Shown one piece after another: positions 1 to 5,719 of a stretch of DNA of 5,719 bases (the stretch's first letter is position 1; each line of letters opens with the position of its first letter). The translations under genes were made by a program, and so were the position numbers. The DNA comes from Bacillota bacterium. GTDB taxonomy: Bacteria; Bacillota; Clostridia; DSM-8532. Where the stretch lies: contig JAEWSN010000218.1 of NCBI GenBank assembly GCA_023459915.1, forward strand, positions 1 through 5,719, read 5' to 3'. The notes under the pieces are model-generated. The model was not told where the DNA came from. It was given only the letters and a program-made list of their open reading frames with translations, and did not search any database.

Positions 1-2
1 GC

Positions 3-653
3 GCCGGCAACGGGGCTGAGTGGACGGGCCTGCAGTATCCCACAGGAGACGACGGGACGCTGTCAATGGTGTTTGGCGGCTACGGCATCGGCAATGTGGC
101 GTCGGTCATCACCACGGCCTGCACGGACGACGAACTCAAGACCGCGATGGGCCTGCTCGACTACGCGTATACAGAGGAGGGCAACCTGTACTGGAACTAT
201 GGCACAAAGGGTGTTTCCTGGGATTATGACGCGAACAACGAGGTGCAATACCTGCCGTTGGTCACGGAAGATCCGGACGGCCTGAACAACGCGATTTCCA
301 AGTACGGCGGCTCCACCTGGAGCGGTTCCTGCATCCAGGCCACCCGGCTGCTGTACCTCAAGAACAGCGAAGTCTCCATTGCCGCCAATGACCTGTGGTT
401 CTACCCGAATGAGGAAGTGTCGGCGAAATGGACCATCCCCACCGGCGTGACATTTACCGCCGAGGAGAGCACACAGCTCGACGAGATGGCCAACACCATC
501 GGCACCTTCGTGTCGGAAACCGCGGTGAAGTACATCACAGGCGAAGGCGACCCGGCCGGCTTCGACAAGTATCTGGATCAGCTCAACAGCATGGGACTGC
601 CCAAGGTGCTGGAAATCTACCAGGCGGCCTATGACCGGTTCATGGCGCGCTGA
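3..653 (+). CDS. ABC transporter extracellular solute-binding protein, C-terminal part (5' end cut by window)
   Basis: The reading frame is open from the first complete codon at 3 to a TGA at 651-653, giving 216 residues; the N-terminus (signal peptide and probable lipobox) lies outside the window. The visible part resembles the C-terminal lobe of LipO/YtcQ-like family 1 solute-binding lipoproteins. It has the segment LLDYAYTEEGNLYWNYGTKG followed by an aromatic-rich stretch, and it ends in an amphipathic helix closing with AYDRFMAR, as these proteins usually do. Such proteins sit outside the membrane and deliver sugars or oligosaccharides to an ABC permease. The permease genes would be expected upstream and are not visible. 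The internal ATG at 66 is not the start, because homologous sequence continues upstream of it. The next gene is convergent, so this is the last gene of its transcription unit. The family call is fairly secure; the substrate is unknown. Confidence 0.85.
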   Translation, partial: AGNGAEWTGLQYPTGDDGTLSMVFGGYGIGNVASVITTACTDDELKTAMGLLDYAYTEEGNLYWNYGTKGVSWDYDANNEVQYLPLVTEDPDGLNNAISKYGGSTWSGSCIQATRLLYLKNSEVSIAANDLWFYPNEEVSAKWTIPTGVTFTAEESTQLDEMANTIGTFVSETAVKYITGEGDPAGFDKYLDQLNSMGLPKVLEIYQAAYDRFMAR

Positions 654-744
654 CCGCATGAAAGACAGGCGTAAGGCAGGCTTTGGACAGACACAGGATG
701 GACACAAGACACCCCTATGACATGGAAAGCCTGTCCATCATCGC

Positions 745-790
745 AAAAAAAAGGTCCCGGAGCGGTGTTGCCGCTTCGGGACTTATTCTT
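745..790. terminator. Rho-independent terminator between convergent genes, probably bidirectional
   Basis: A 12-bp stem with one G-T pair (754-765 with 771-782) closes a 5-nt loop. On the minus strand it is followed by eight T (plus-strand A run 745-752), so it is a strong terminator for the FAD oxidoreductase gene, whose stop lies 10 nt before the hairpin. On the plus strand it is followed by a T-rich but interrupted tract (TTATTCTTTCTT), so it probably also stops transcription from the solute-binding protein gene. The 654-744 stretch before it holds no gene that I can support. Confidence 0.88.
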
Positions 791-792
791 TC

Positions 793-2109
793 TTACGCCA
801 GGCCTCTGGCGGCCCGGCAGGTCTTGTCATACAAGTTGCGGAAGATGTTGTCGGGATCCGTCCGCTGCTTCACCTGGTCATAATTGGGCTTGTTCCAAAT
901 GTTCCAGAACTCCTCTTCCGTATACAGATTGGTGGAGATGAGGGTCTTGATGGCCCCAAGCTCCGCCAGCTTGTGTTCAAGCTTGCGGTGATAATGCTCG
1001 GGATTCTCCCGCCGCATGCCATAGATGGCGATGTCGAGAAAGAGGTCGTCATCCACGTCCCGCAGGAAATCTTCCGACACCCATTCGTAGCGACGAACCA
1101 GGCGGTAGGGCACGCACCAGAGCGGGAAATGGCCAATCTCCTGTTGGAACCAGGTCATGAAATCCGCCATTTTCGAAAACGGGATGAAGGTGTCCACCGT
1201 GATGGGAATCATGACCGGCGGAATGATTTTGCGGAAGGTGCCCGCCAGCTTCAGGATGGTGTTGGAATCGGTGAAGCGGCCGAACAGGAATCGGGCGGGC
1301 CAGGTTTTGGGATAGACATTGGTCACGCCCTTGTTGTACCGGAAAAAGTAGTCCGGTGTGGTCAGAAAGTCTTCCTCACGTGTCGCCGTGCTCTGGTAAT
1401 ACACCCGGGTCCAGTCGTAATGATGGGTGTAGGGGGCCTTGTCGACAAGCATGCCGGCGCTGAGCACATATTCCGTGGGCGAGTGGATGATGCCGTCCAT
1501 AAAGTCCAGATCCTGGGTCTCGTAATGCGACCAGATGGCGGCTGTGTATGCATCCAGTGTGCTGTATTTGTGATAGGTGACGTGAACGAGCGGCTTGGCG
1601 GGCACGAGCCGGAAGGTGAGCCGGGTGATGATGCCCAGCGTGCCAAAGGTGCCGTGCATCATCTGGAAGGTCAGCCCGTGTTCGTTGTCGGGGCTGCAGT
1701 GGAGCACCTCGCCTTTTGCGGTGACAACCTCGTAGGCCACACAGCTGTCATGGAACCCGCCCAGCTTGTAGGACATGGATTCGATGGAACAGCCCGCGAC
1801 CGCGCCCCCGATGGTGATGGTCCGGAACTCGGAGACCACGGCGGGGACCAGGTTGTGGGGGAGGGTGGCCTGAACCAGCTTTTCAAAGGTCACACCCGGT
1901 TCCGCAGTGCAAAGCCGGTTTTCCGTGTCGATTTCCAGAATCTCGTCGAAGTCGCTGATATCCAGCTTGTCGTCATCATACTTCCTGTTGGCGGGGTGTG
2001 GCACCATGTGGGAGACGGTTTTTTTCTTCAGGGAAAGGGGCCGATGGCTGGTGCGGGTCTGGAGCTGTCCGGTGATTCGTTCCAGTCTCTGTTCGTGACC
2101 GATGTGCAT
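793..2109 (-). CDS. FAD-binding oxidoreductase, full-length DHCR24/DWF1-like (delta24-sterol reductase family)
   Basis: The protein has 438 residues. The chosen start is the ATG at 2109-2107, preceded by a GGGG-type ribosome binding site 6 nt away; the next in-frame ATG (residue 35) has none. Residues about 30-170 form a PCMH-type FAD-binding domain, with CTAEPGVTFEKLV (67-79), TITIGGAVAGCSIES (97-111) and GTFGTLGIITRLTFRLVPAK (153-172). The remainder also matches eukaryotic DHCR24 from memory: RFLFGRF near 273-279, the LWCVP region near 330-334, LFLDIAIYG (356-364), EEFW (399-402), and the end YDKTCRAAR beside human YDKICKAAR. DHCR24 reduces the delta24 double bond of sterols using FAD and NADPH. 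Unlike the eukaryotic enzyme, this protein shows no N-terminal membrane anchor. A sterol substrate is unlikely in most bacteria, so the true substrate (perhaps an isoprenoid or other lipid double bond, or a sugar-like alcohol) is unknown. It has its own promoter and terminator. The upstream extension of this open frame crosses a tRNA gene and is not coding. Confidence 0.9.
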   Translation of the reverse strand: MHIGHEQRLERITGQLQTRTSHRPLSLKKKTVSHMVPHPANRKYDDDKLDISDFDEILEIDTENRLCTAEPGVTFEKLVQATLPHNLVPAVVSEFRTITIGGAVAGCSIESMSYKLGGFHDSCVAYEVVTAKGEVLHCSPDNEHGLTFQMMHGTFGTLGIITRLTFRLVPAKPLVHVTYHKYSTLDAYTAAIWSHYETQDLDFMDGIIHSPTEYVLSAGMLVDKAPYTHHYDWTRVYYQSTATREEDFLTTPDYFFRYNKGVTNVYPKTWPARFLFGRFTDSNTILKLAGTFRKIIPPVMIPITVDTFIPFSKMADFMTWFQQEIGHFPLWCVPYRLVRRYEWVSEDFLRDVDDDLFLDIAIYGMRRENPEHYHRKLEHKLAELGAIKTLISTNLYTEEEFWNIWNKPNYDQVKQRTDPDNIFRNLYDKTCRAARGLA

Positions 2110-2135
2110 GCGTTTCCCCAATCTGTTTTGACTTG

Positions 2136-2171
2136 GCGGCGTTGCCGGCATGTGATTGCCGGCAACGCCGC
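2136..2171 (-). promoter_or_regulatory. Perfect 15-bp inverted repeat at the mRNA 5' end of the FAD oxidoreductase gene
   Basis: Arms 2136-2150 and 2157-2171 are exactly complementary around a 6-nt loop. The outer edge lies 8 nt downstream of the TATAAT box, about where transcription should start, and the inner edge is 26 nt from the ATG. No T run follows on either strand, so it is not an ordinary intrinsic terminator. It could act as a 5'-terminal mRNA-stabilising stem-loop or as a palindromic operator overlapping the transcription start. The sequence alone does not decide between these. Confidence 0.75.
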
Positions 2172-2178
2172 AGGTTTG

Positions 2179-2208
2179 ATTATACCCTATTGCAAACGGC
2201 TGATGGAA
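2179..2208 (-). promoter_or_regulatory. Promoter of the FAD oxidoreductase gene
   Basis: On the minus strand there is a perfect TATAAT -10 box (plus-strand 2179-2184). A weak -35 candidate, TTCCAT, lies at 2203-2208 with an 18-nt spacer. The predicted start near 2172 gives a leader of roughly 60 nt that begins with the 15-bp hairpin. The -10 call is strong and the -35 is poor, so an activator may be needed. Confidence 0.6.
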
Positions 2209-2303
2209 AGAAGTTTGCTGAGAACCACGGTGGAAGCGATCGGCATGGCGCGGCACCACCATCACCCGGACGGGTGTATGGCGGGATGGGAAAAGAAAGA
2301 CAG

Positions 2304-2336
2304 AAAAAAACTGGAACCATGACGATTCCAGTTTTT

Positions 2337-2337
<1 letters not shown>
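2304..2337 (-). terminator. Terminator of the tRNA-Ala gene
   Basis: Read on the minus strand, the stem CTGGAA/TTCCAG (2326-2331 with 2311-2316) encloses a 9-nt loop and is flanked by an A run (2332-2337) and a T run of seven (2310-2304). The A and T runs can extend the stem and make it usable from both sides. It abuts the CCA end of the tRNA directly, so it ends the tRNA transcript and separates it from the FAD oxidoreductase promoter. Confidence 0.9.
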
Positions 2338-2412
<75 letters not shown>

Positions 2413-2423
2413 ATGTTTGCGAA

Positions 2424-2447
2424 CCGGCGACGCGTATGCCTCGCCGG
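2424..2447 (-). promoter_or_regulatory. Leader hairpin of the tRNA-Ala precursor
   Basis: A 7-bp inverted repeat (CCGGCGA at 2424-2430, TCGCCGG at 2441-2447) lies in the roughly 40-nt stretch between the predicted transcription start and the mature tRNA 5' end at 2412. It would form a short stem-loop in the 5' leader removed by RNase P. A specific function cannot be shown. Confidence 0.4.
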
Positions 2448-2458
2448 ACCGCTTTTGC

Positions 2459-2488
2459 ATTATACGACAGATCGACCTGCTTCCGCAA
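2459..2488 (-). promoter_or_regulatory. Promoter of the tRNA-Ala gene
   Basis: On the minus strand there is a perfect TATAAT -10 box (2459-2464) and a -35 candidate TTGCGG (2483-2488) with an 18-nt spacer. Transcription would start near 2452, about 40 nt before the tRNA. The stretch 2489-2594, up to the RNase D stop codon, shows no clear terminator: there are GC-rich palindromes (for example CCCCCATGGGGG near 2536-2547) but none with a T run. RNase D transcripts may therefore read into the tRNA. Confidence 0.65.
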
Positions 2489-2594
2489 GAGGTTTTTCGA
2501 AATTGATCCGGTTGCCGCACGCCCGCGCGAGAACCCCCATGGGGGGGTGCAACGGGGCGTTGTTGCGGGGATACAGAAGAAAGGCCGGCAAGTC

Positions 2595-3740
2595 CTATCC
2601 CTGCTCGGTCACGATCACCGCGCCGTTTTTGACGGACATTGACAGCTTGCCGTCGAGCAGGCGCAGCAGTTCCTGCCCGATCATCTCCCTGCGCCAGCCG
2701 TGCATCAGCGGGTTGTCCTTCACGTCGCCGGAGGCCATTGCCTCCAGATCACTCTGGGAGGCCAGCAGCGGAACCGCGATGCCATGTGTCTCCGCGCGCA
2801 GGCGCACCAGCGCGCCCATGAGCTTCACCACGCCTTCCTGATTGCTGTCCGGAGCGGGACGGTGTGACAGGCGGGGCAGCTCGCTGTTGGGCACCGCCAA
2901 CCCAGCGCTGATGGCGGCCAGCAAGTCCCTGCCGTGATCGCCGAGCGAACGCGGATTGAGATCGCGCAGTTCTCCCAGCGCTTCCGGTGTTGCCGGTTTG
3001 CGGCGGGCCAGCTCTATCAGCACCTCGTCCTTGAGTACCCATTGGCGTGGCAGGTTTCGACGCTGGGCCTCGGTCTCCCGCCAGGCGGCCACTTCCCGCA
3101 AAATGGCCAGCTGCCGGCCGTTCAACCTGGTTGCGTGCTTGATGGAACGATACAGCTCCTGCAGGGGGGTCTCGTAGGTTTCCGGGTTGGAGAGCGCCTC
3201 GAAGTCGTCCGTCAGCCATCCCAGGCGGCCGGAAGCCTCCAGTTCCCGCGTCAGGGCCAGGTACATGGGCTCAAGGTAAATCACGTCATCGAGGGCATAC
3301 TGCACCTGCTTGTCTGTCAGCGGCCGTCTGGACCAGTCCGTGAAGGACTCGGATTTCTCGAGGGTCACGCCGGTCAGCGCGGCGACGAGTTTTCCGTAGC
3401 CGGTCTGTGACGCGTGTCCCGCGAGCGTGGCGGCCACCTGGGTGTCGAACACCGGCTTGGGAGGGCGCCCGCAAAGTCTGGAAAGCAGTGCCATGTCCTG
3501 GGAGGCGGCATGCATGATTTTCAGGATGCTCCCGTCGAGCAGGATGTCGATGAGCGGGGACAGGTCCTTGAGGGCGAGCGGATCGACATACGCCGCCTGT
3601 CCGCCGGCAGCCAGCTGGATGAGGCATAGCTTGGCGTAATAGGTCTTTCCGGAAAGAAATTCCGTATCGATGGCCAGCAGGCCGGTTCTTATTGCTTCCT
3701 GCGCGAACTGGGAGAGGGCTTCAACGGTTGAGAGATGCAC
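2595..3740 (-). CDS. rnd: Ribonuclease D (DEDDy 3'-5' exoribonuclease with HRDC domain)
   Basis: The protein has 381 residues, close to E. coli RNase D (375). The start is a GTG at 3740-3738 with AAAGGA 8 nt upstream; there is no nearby in-frame ATG. The DEDDy exonuclease motifs are all present: ExoI with D25 and E27 (DTEF), ExoII with H77 and D82 (HAASQD), and ExoIII with Y148 and D152 (YALDD). Each catalytic residue is offset by three from my recollection of the E. coli numbering. An HRDC domain follows at about 210-290 (AAWRETEAQRRNLPRQW). RNase D trims extra nucleotides from the 3' ends of tRNA precursors and other small RNAs in the cytoplasm. The gene lies just upstream of tRNA-Ala on the same strand and is divergent from the dehydrogenase operon. 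The open frame continues upstream of the GTG for about 1.9 kb, but that extension is antisense to two real genes. RNase D is unusual if the host is a Bacillota. Confidence 0.95.
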   Translation of the reverse strand: MHLSTVEALSQFAQEAIRTGLLAIDTEFLSGKTYYAKLCLIQLAAGGQAAYVDPLALKDLSPLIDILLDGSILKIMHAASQDMALLSRLCGRPPKPVFDTQVAATLAGHASQTGYGKLVAALTGVTLEKSESFTDWSRRPLTDKQVQYALDDVIYLEPMYLALTRELEASGRLGWLTDDFEALSNPETYETPLQELYRSIKHATRLNGRQLAILREVAAWRETEAQRRNLPRQWVLKDEVLIELARRKPATPEALGELRDLNPRSLGDHGRDLLAAISAGLAVPNSELPRLSHRPAPDSNQEGVVKLMGALVRLRAETHGIAVPLLASQSDLEAMASGDVKDNPLMHGWRREMIGQELLRLLDGKLSMSVKNGAVIVTEQG

Positions 3741-3808
3741 GTGACAGGTCCTTTCTGCGTCGGCCGGGCCGCGCGGGCACGGGCTGGCGGAGCGCACAGC
3801 CTCCCTTG

Positions 3809-3837
3809 ATTCTACACGAACCGGCGCCGAACCGGAA
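3809..3837 (-). promoter_or_regulatory. Probable promoter of rnd
   Basis: On the minus strand there is a TAGAAT -10 box (3809-3814) and a weak -35 candidate TTCCGG (3832-3837) with a 17-nt spacer. The leader to the GTG would be about 60 nt. The spacer and -35 overlap the CGAACCGG repeats, which could make this promoter regulated. The call is tentative. Confidence 0.45.
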
Positions 3838-3844
3838 GAACCGA
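3817..3844. repeat. Short direct repeats CGAACCGG in the divergent promoter region
   Basis: CGAACCGG occurs exactly at 3817-3824 and 3828-3835, 11 bp apart (about one helical turn). A degenerate third copy, AGAACCGA, is at 3837-3844. The array covers the spacer and -35 of the rnd promoter and lies just upstream of the SDR promoter. This arrangement suits a regulator binding one DNA face, but the repeats are short and GC-rich, so chance is possible. Confidence 0.35.
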
Positions 3845-3855
3845 TCCGCCGGCTG

Positions 3856-3864
3856 TGATACAAT
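3856..3864 (+). promoter_or_regulatory. Extended -10 promoter of the dehydrogenase operon
   Basis: TGATACAAT (3856-3864) is a good extended -10 element: TG, one base, then TACAAT. No TTGACA-like -35 is seen at the right distance, which is common for extended -10 promoters. Transcription would start near 3871, giving a leader of about 80 nt before the SDR start at 3954. Confidence 0.5.
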
Positions 3865-3953
3865 CGAAGGCATGATCCCGGTGCAACAACCCGCTTCGCG
3901 ACTTTTTGCAATGGGGTCAGGCATGCGTGCGGCGCGTCAATGGAGGGATGTCT

Positions 3954-4745
3954 ATGGAATTGGGACTGAACGGAAAAATCGCGTTTGTCGGGGGCGCCGG
4001 CTCCGGTCTGGGCGAAGGTGTTGCCCGTGGGCTGGCGGCCGAGGGCGTACATGTGGTCTTGTGCGGCCGAACCCTGCACAAGCTGGAGCGGGTTGCGCTT
4101 GAATTGGAGCAGGTCCATGGTGTCCGGACCCTGTGCGTGCCGGCGGACCTGAGCCGGGAAGCCGATGTGGCGACAGCCGTTGCACAAACCCTGTCGCATT
4201 TTGGACATGTGGACATTCTTTTCAGCAATGCCGGCGGGCCTCCGGCCGGACCATTCGACACCTTGACGGAGGACCAGTGGGATGCGGCGTATCACCTGCT
4301 GCTGCAAAGCGCGGTTCGGCTCGCGCGCGGCTTTCTGCCCGGCATGCGGGAGCGGGGATGGGGCCGCATCATCCATTCCACATCGGTTGCCGTGAAACAG
4401 CCCGTGTCCGGATTGATGCTCTCGAACAGCCTTCGCGCCGCGGTGACCGGATTTTCCAGAACCCTGGCGGATGAGGTGGCCCAAGCGGGCATCACGGTCA
4501 ACTGCGTGCTGCCCGGATATGTCAGAACCGCCCGGTTGGACTACCTGGCGGAAAAGGCGGCGGCAGGAAAGGCGGACGCAAAGCGGGAAGCCTTTGCCCG
4601 ATGGGAACGGAACATTCCGCTGGGACGCATTGCCGATGTGAAGGAATTTGCCGATGTGGTGGTGTTCCTCGCCTCCGCCAATGCCTCGTATGTGACCGGA
4701 CAGTCCATTGCCATCGACGGTGGTGTGGTGAAAAGCCTGTATTGA
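3954..4745 (+). CDS. SDR family oxidoreductase with atypical active site
   Basis: The protein has 263 residues, a usual length for a classical SDR. The start at 3954 is chosen because GGAGG (3942-3946) lies 7 nt upstream; the ATGs at 3906 and 3948 are badly placed relative to it. A Rossmann fold is evident: the dinucleotide-binding loop GGAGSGLGEG is at 13-22 (the usual leading Thr is Gly), D65 follows the third strand, NAGG is at 92-95, and the end has SYVTGQSIAIDGG, the common SDR C-terminus. The catalytic YxxxK is replaced: aligned on the following AAVTGF helix, the positions hold S157 and R161. An upstream serine region (HSTS, 141-144) is kept. Similar non-canonical SDRs are grouped near 3-oxoacyl-ACP reductases (the 'BKR-like' subgroup). 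It probably uses NAD(P)H, but chemistry and substrate are uncertain. The stop is 18 nt from the next start, so the two genes form an operon. Confidence 0.9.
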   Translation: MELGLNGKIAFVGGAGSGLGEGVARGLAAEGVHVVLCGRTLHKLERVALELEQVHGVRTLCVPADLSREADVATAVAQTLSHFGHVDILFSNAGGPPAGPFDTLTEDQWDAAYHLLLQSAVRLARGFLPGMRERGWGRIIHSTSVAVKQPVSGLMLSNSLRAAVTGFSRTLADEVAQAGITVNCVLPGYVRTARLDYLAEKAAAGKADAKREAFARWERNIPLGRIADVKEFADVVVFLASANASYVTGQSIAIDGGVVKSLY

Positions 4746-4747
4746 TA

Positions 4748-4754
4748 GAAGGAG
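4748..4754 (+). promoter_or_regulatory. Ribosome binding site of the D-2-hydroxyacid dehydrogenase gene
   Basis: GAAGGAG, a strong Shine-Dalgarno sequence, ends 9 nt before the ATG at 4764. A second in-frame ATG follows at 4770 with 15 nt spacing, so the first is preferred. Confidence 0.8.
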
Positions 4755-4763
4755 CAAAGCGAC

Positions 4764-5719
4764 ATGACGATGAAAGAAAATCTGGAGATCCTGGTGACCC
4801 TGCCACTGTCCGTGGCCCACAAGGCTCTGTTTGAGGAGGCCGCACCACATGGGCATTTTCAGTACATGCCGGTGGAGGCGGTGACCCCGGAAGTGGCGCA
4901 GGCGGCGCATGTTGTGGTTGGCAATGTGTCCCCTTCCCTGCTGGCCGGTTCGAAGAACCTCCGCTGGCTCCAGCTGCATTCCGCCGGCACGAACGGCTAC
5001 ACGGATGGTGCGCTGCCGGAGGGCACGGTGCTGACCAATGCCACCGGTGCCTACGGTCTGGCCATTTCGGAACACATGCTGGGCATGGTGCTGATGCTGA
5101 CCAAGAAGCTGCATGTGTACCTTTGCAACCAGCAGGACGCCCAATGGCGCGACGAAGGCCCGGTCGGCGGCCTGTACGGTGCCACGGTGCTGGTGGTGGG
5201 ATTGGGGGACATTGGCCTGAACTTTGCCGAACGCTGCCATGCCATGGGCAGCCGGGTGGTCGGCATCCGCCGGGTGCCGCGGGAAGCCCCGGCCGGAGTG
5301 GGTGAGGTGTACGGTCTGGAGGATATCGATCGGCTGCTGCCGCAGGCGGATGTGGTGGCGTTGAGCCTGCCCGCGACACCGTCCACCCACCGGTTGTTTG
5401 ACGCCGGACGGATCGCGCGGATGAAGCCTGGCGCCATTCTGCTCAATGTCGGCCGAGGTACTGCGATTTGCCAGGAGGCGTTGTGTGACGCCCTTGAAAG
5501 CGGACGGCTGGGTGGCGCGGGGCTGGACGTGACCGATCCGGAGCCCCTGCCGCCGGAACACCGGCTGTGGCATGCCCCCAACCTGCTGCTGACCCCGCAT
5601 GTGTCCGGTGGATATCATTTCCCGGAGACACTGGAGCGCATTGTCCGGATCTCGGCAGACAATCTGGCGGCCTTTGTCCAGCACCGGCCCATGACCAGTG
5701 TGGTCGATTTCCAGACCGG
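4764..5719 (+). CDS. D-2-hydroxyacid dehydrogenase, NAD(P)-dependent (3' end cut by window)
   Basis: The frame is open from the ATG at 4764 to the end of the window, giving 318 complete residues; family members are commonly 310-330, so only a few residues are missing. The NAD(P)-binding motif GLGDIG (146-151) starts the central Rossmann domain. The catalytic set of the family is complete: R231 in NVGRG, E260 in DPEPLP, and H279 in TPHVSGG. The N-terminal substrate-side segment NATGAYGLAISEHMLG (92-107) fits the GhrA-like and related 2-hydroxyacid dehydrogenases. These cytoplasmic enzymes interconvert 2-keto acids and D-2-hydroxy acids (for example glyoxylate/glycolate or hydroxypyruvate/glycerate). 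The exact substrate cannot be assigned. The gene is 18 nt downstream of the SDR with its own strong ribosome binding site, so they are co-transcribed and may act on successive oxidation states of one compound. Confidence 0.93.
   Translation, partial: MTMKENLEILVTLPLSVAHKALFEEAAPHGHFQYMPVEAVTPEVAQAAHVVVGNVSPSLLAGSKNLRWLQLHSAGTNGYTDGALPEGTVLTNATGAYGLAISEHMLGMVLMLTKKLHVYLCNQQDAQWRDEGPVGGLYGATVLVVGLGDIGLNFAERCHAMGSRVVGIRRVPREAPAGVGEVYGLEDIDRLLPQADVVALSLPATPSTHRLFDAGRIARMKPGAILLNVGRGTAICQEALCDALESGRLGGAGLDVTDPEPLPPEHRLWHAPNLLLTPHVSGGYHFPETLERIVRISADNLAAFVQHRPMTSVVDFQT

Noticed and set aside
654..744. Possible small gene or RNA between the solute-binding protein stop and the terminator
   Set aside because: No start codon with a ribosome binding site gives a convincing product, and the GGACAG/CTGTCC complementarity is too short to support a structured RNA.
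973..2322. Plus-strand open frame of 449 codons opposite the FAD oxidoreductase gene
   Set aside because: It is antisense to a gene with clear family similarity, has no recognisable domain, and crosses the promoter and hairpin. Long stop-free antisense frames are expected in GC-rich DNA.
2517..2575. GC-rich palindromes after the rnd stop, including CCCCCATGGGGG and a CAACG/CGTTG stem, considered as an rnd terminator
   Set aside because: The stems are short and neither is followed by a T run on the minus strand, so an intrinsic terminator is not supported.
3872..4102. Small plus-strand open frame beginning right after the operon promoter
   Set aside because: It overlaps the SDR gene out of frame, has an arginine- and glycine-rich composition typical of shadow frames, and has only a weak ribosome binding site overlapping the predicted transcription start.
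4522..5379. Minus-strand open frame of 285 codons rich in proline and arginine
   Set aside because: It is antisense to the two dehydrogenase genes, has low-complexity composition, and matches no family I recognise.
3741..5684. Upstream extension of the rnd reading frame, stop-free for about 1.9 kb
   Set aside because: It lies opposite the SDR and the hydroxyacid dehydrogenase, both well-supported genes, and the rnd start is fixed by a GTG with a good ribosome binding site and by family length.

Overview
The window is a GC-rich (roughly 60% by eye) piece of bacterial chromosome with five protein genes, one tRNA gene and the control signals between them. The first gene resembles the lipoprotein-anchored, LipO/YtcQ-like solute-binding proteins that are common in Bacillota (Clostridia, Paenibacillaceae). 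With the strong AAGGAG-type ribosome binding sites and TATAAT-type promoters, this suggests a GC-rich member of the Clostridia or a relative. That placement is an inference: RNase D is not typical of Bacillota, so another phylum is possible.

Layout: (1) positions 3-653, plus strand: the C-terminal part of an ABC-transporter solute-binding protein, cut by the window start. (2) 654-792: a convergent intergenic region with a strong hairpin terminator. (3) 793-2109, minus strand: a complete FAD-dependent oxidoreductase related along its whole length to eukaryotic delta24-sterol reductase (DHCR24/DWF1). Its promoter places a perfect 15-bp hairpin at the very 5' end of the mRNA. (4) 2304-2488, minus strand: a compact tRNA-Ala(GGC) unit with promoter, leader, tRNA and terminator. 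(5) 2595-3740, minus strand: RNase D, starting at GTG. (6) 3741-3953: a divergent control region with a promoter on each strand and short CGAACCGG repeats one helical turn apart. (7) 3954-4745 and 4764-5719, plus strand: a two-gene operon of an atypical short-chain dehydrogenase and a D-2-hydroxyacid dehydrogenase. The second gene runs off the window a few residues before its expected end.

How the genes work together: RNase D trims tRNA 3' ends, and its gene lies just upstream of tRNA-Ala on the same strand with no clear terminator between, so read-through is possible. The dehydrogenase pair is probably co-transcribed and may carry out linked NAD(P)-dependent steps on hydroxy- or keto-acids, but the substrate cannot be read from the sequence. 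The FAD enzyme has its own promoter and terminator. I found no CRISPR array, transposase, integrase, phage gene or clear defence system. The most noteworthy items are the bacterial DHCR24 homologue with its 5'-terminal hairpin, a 16-bp exact copy of the tRNA-Ala 3' end inside that gene, and the SDR lacking the usual YxxxK active site.
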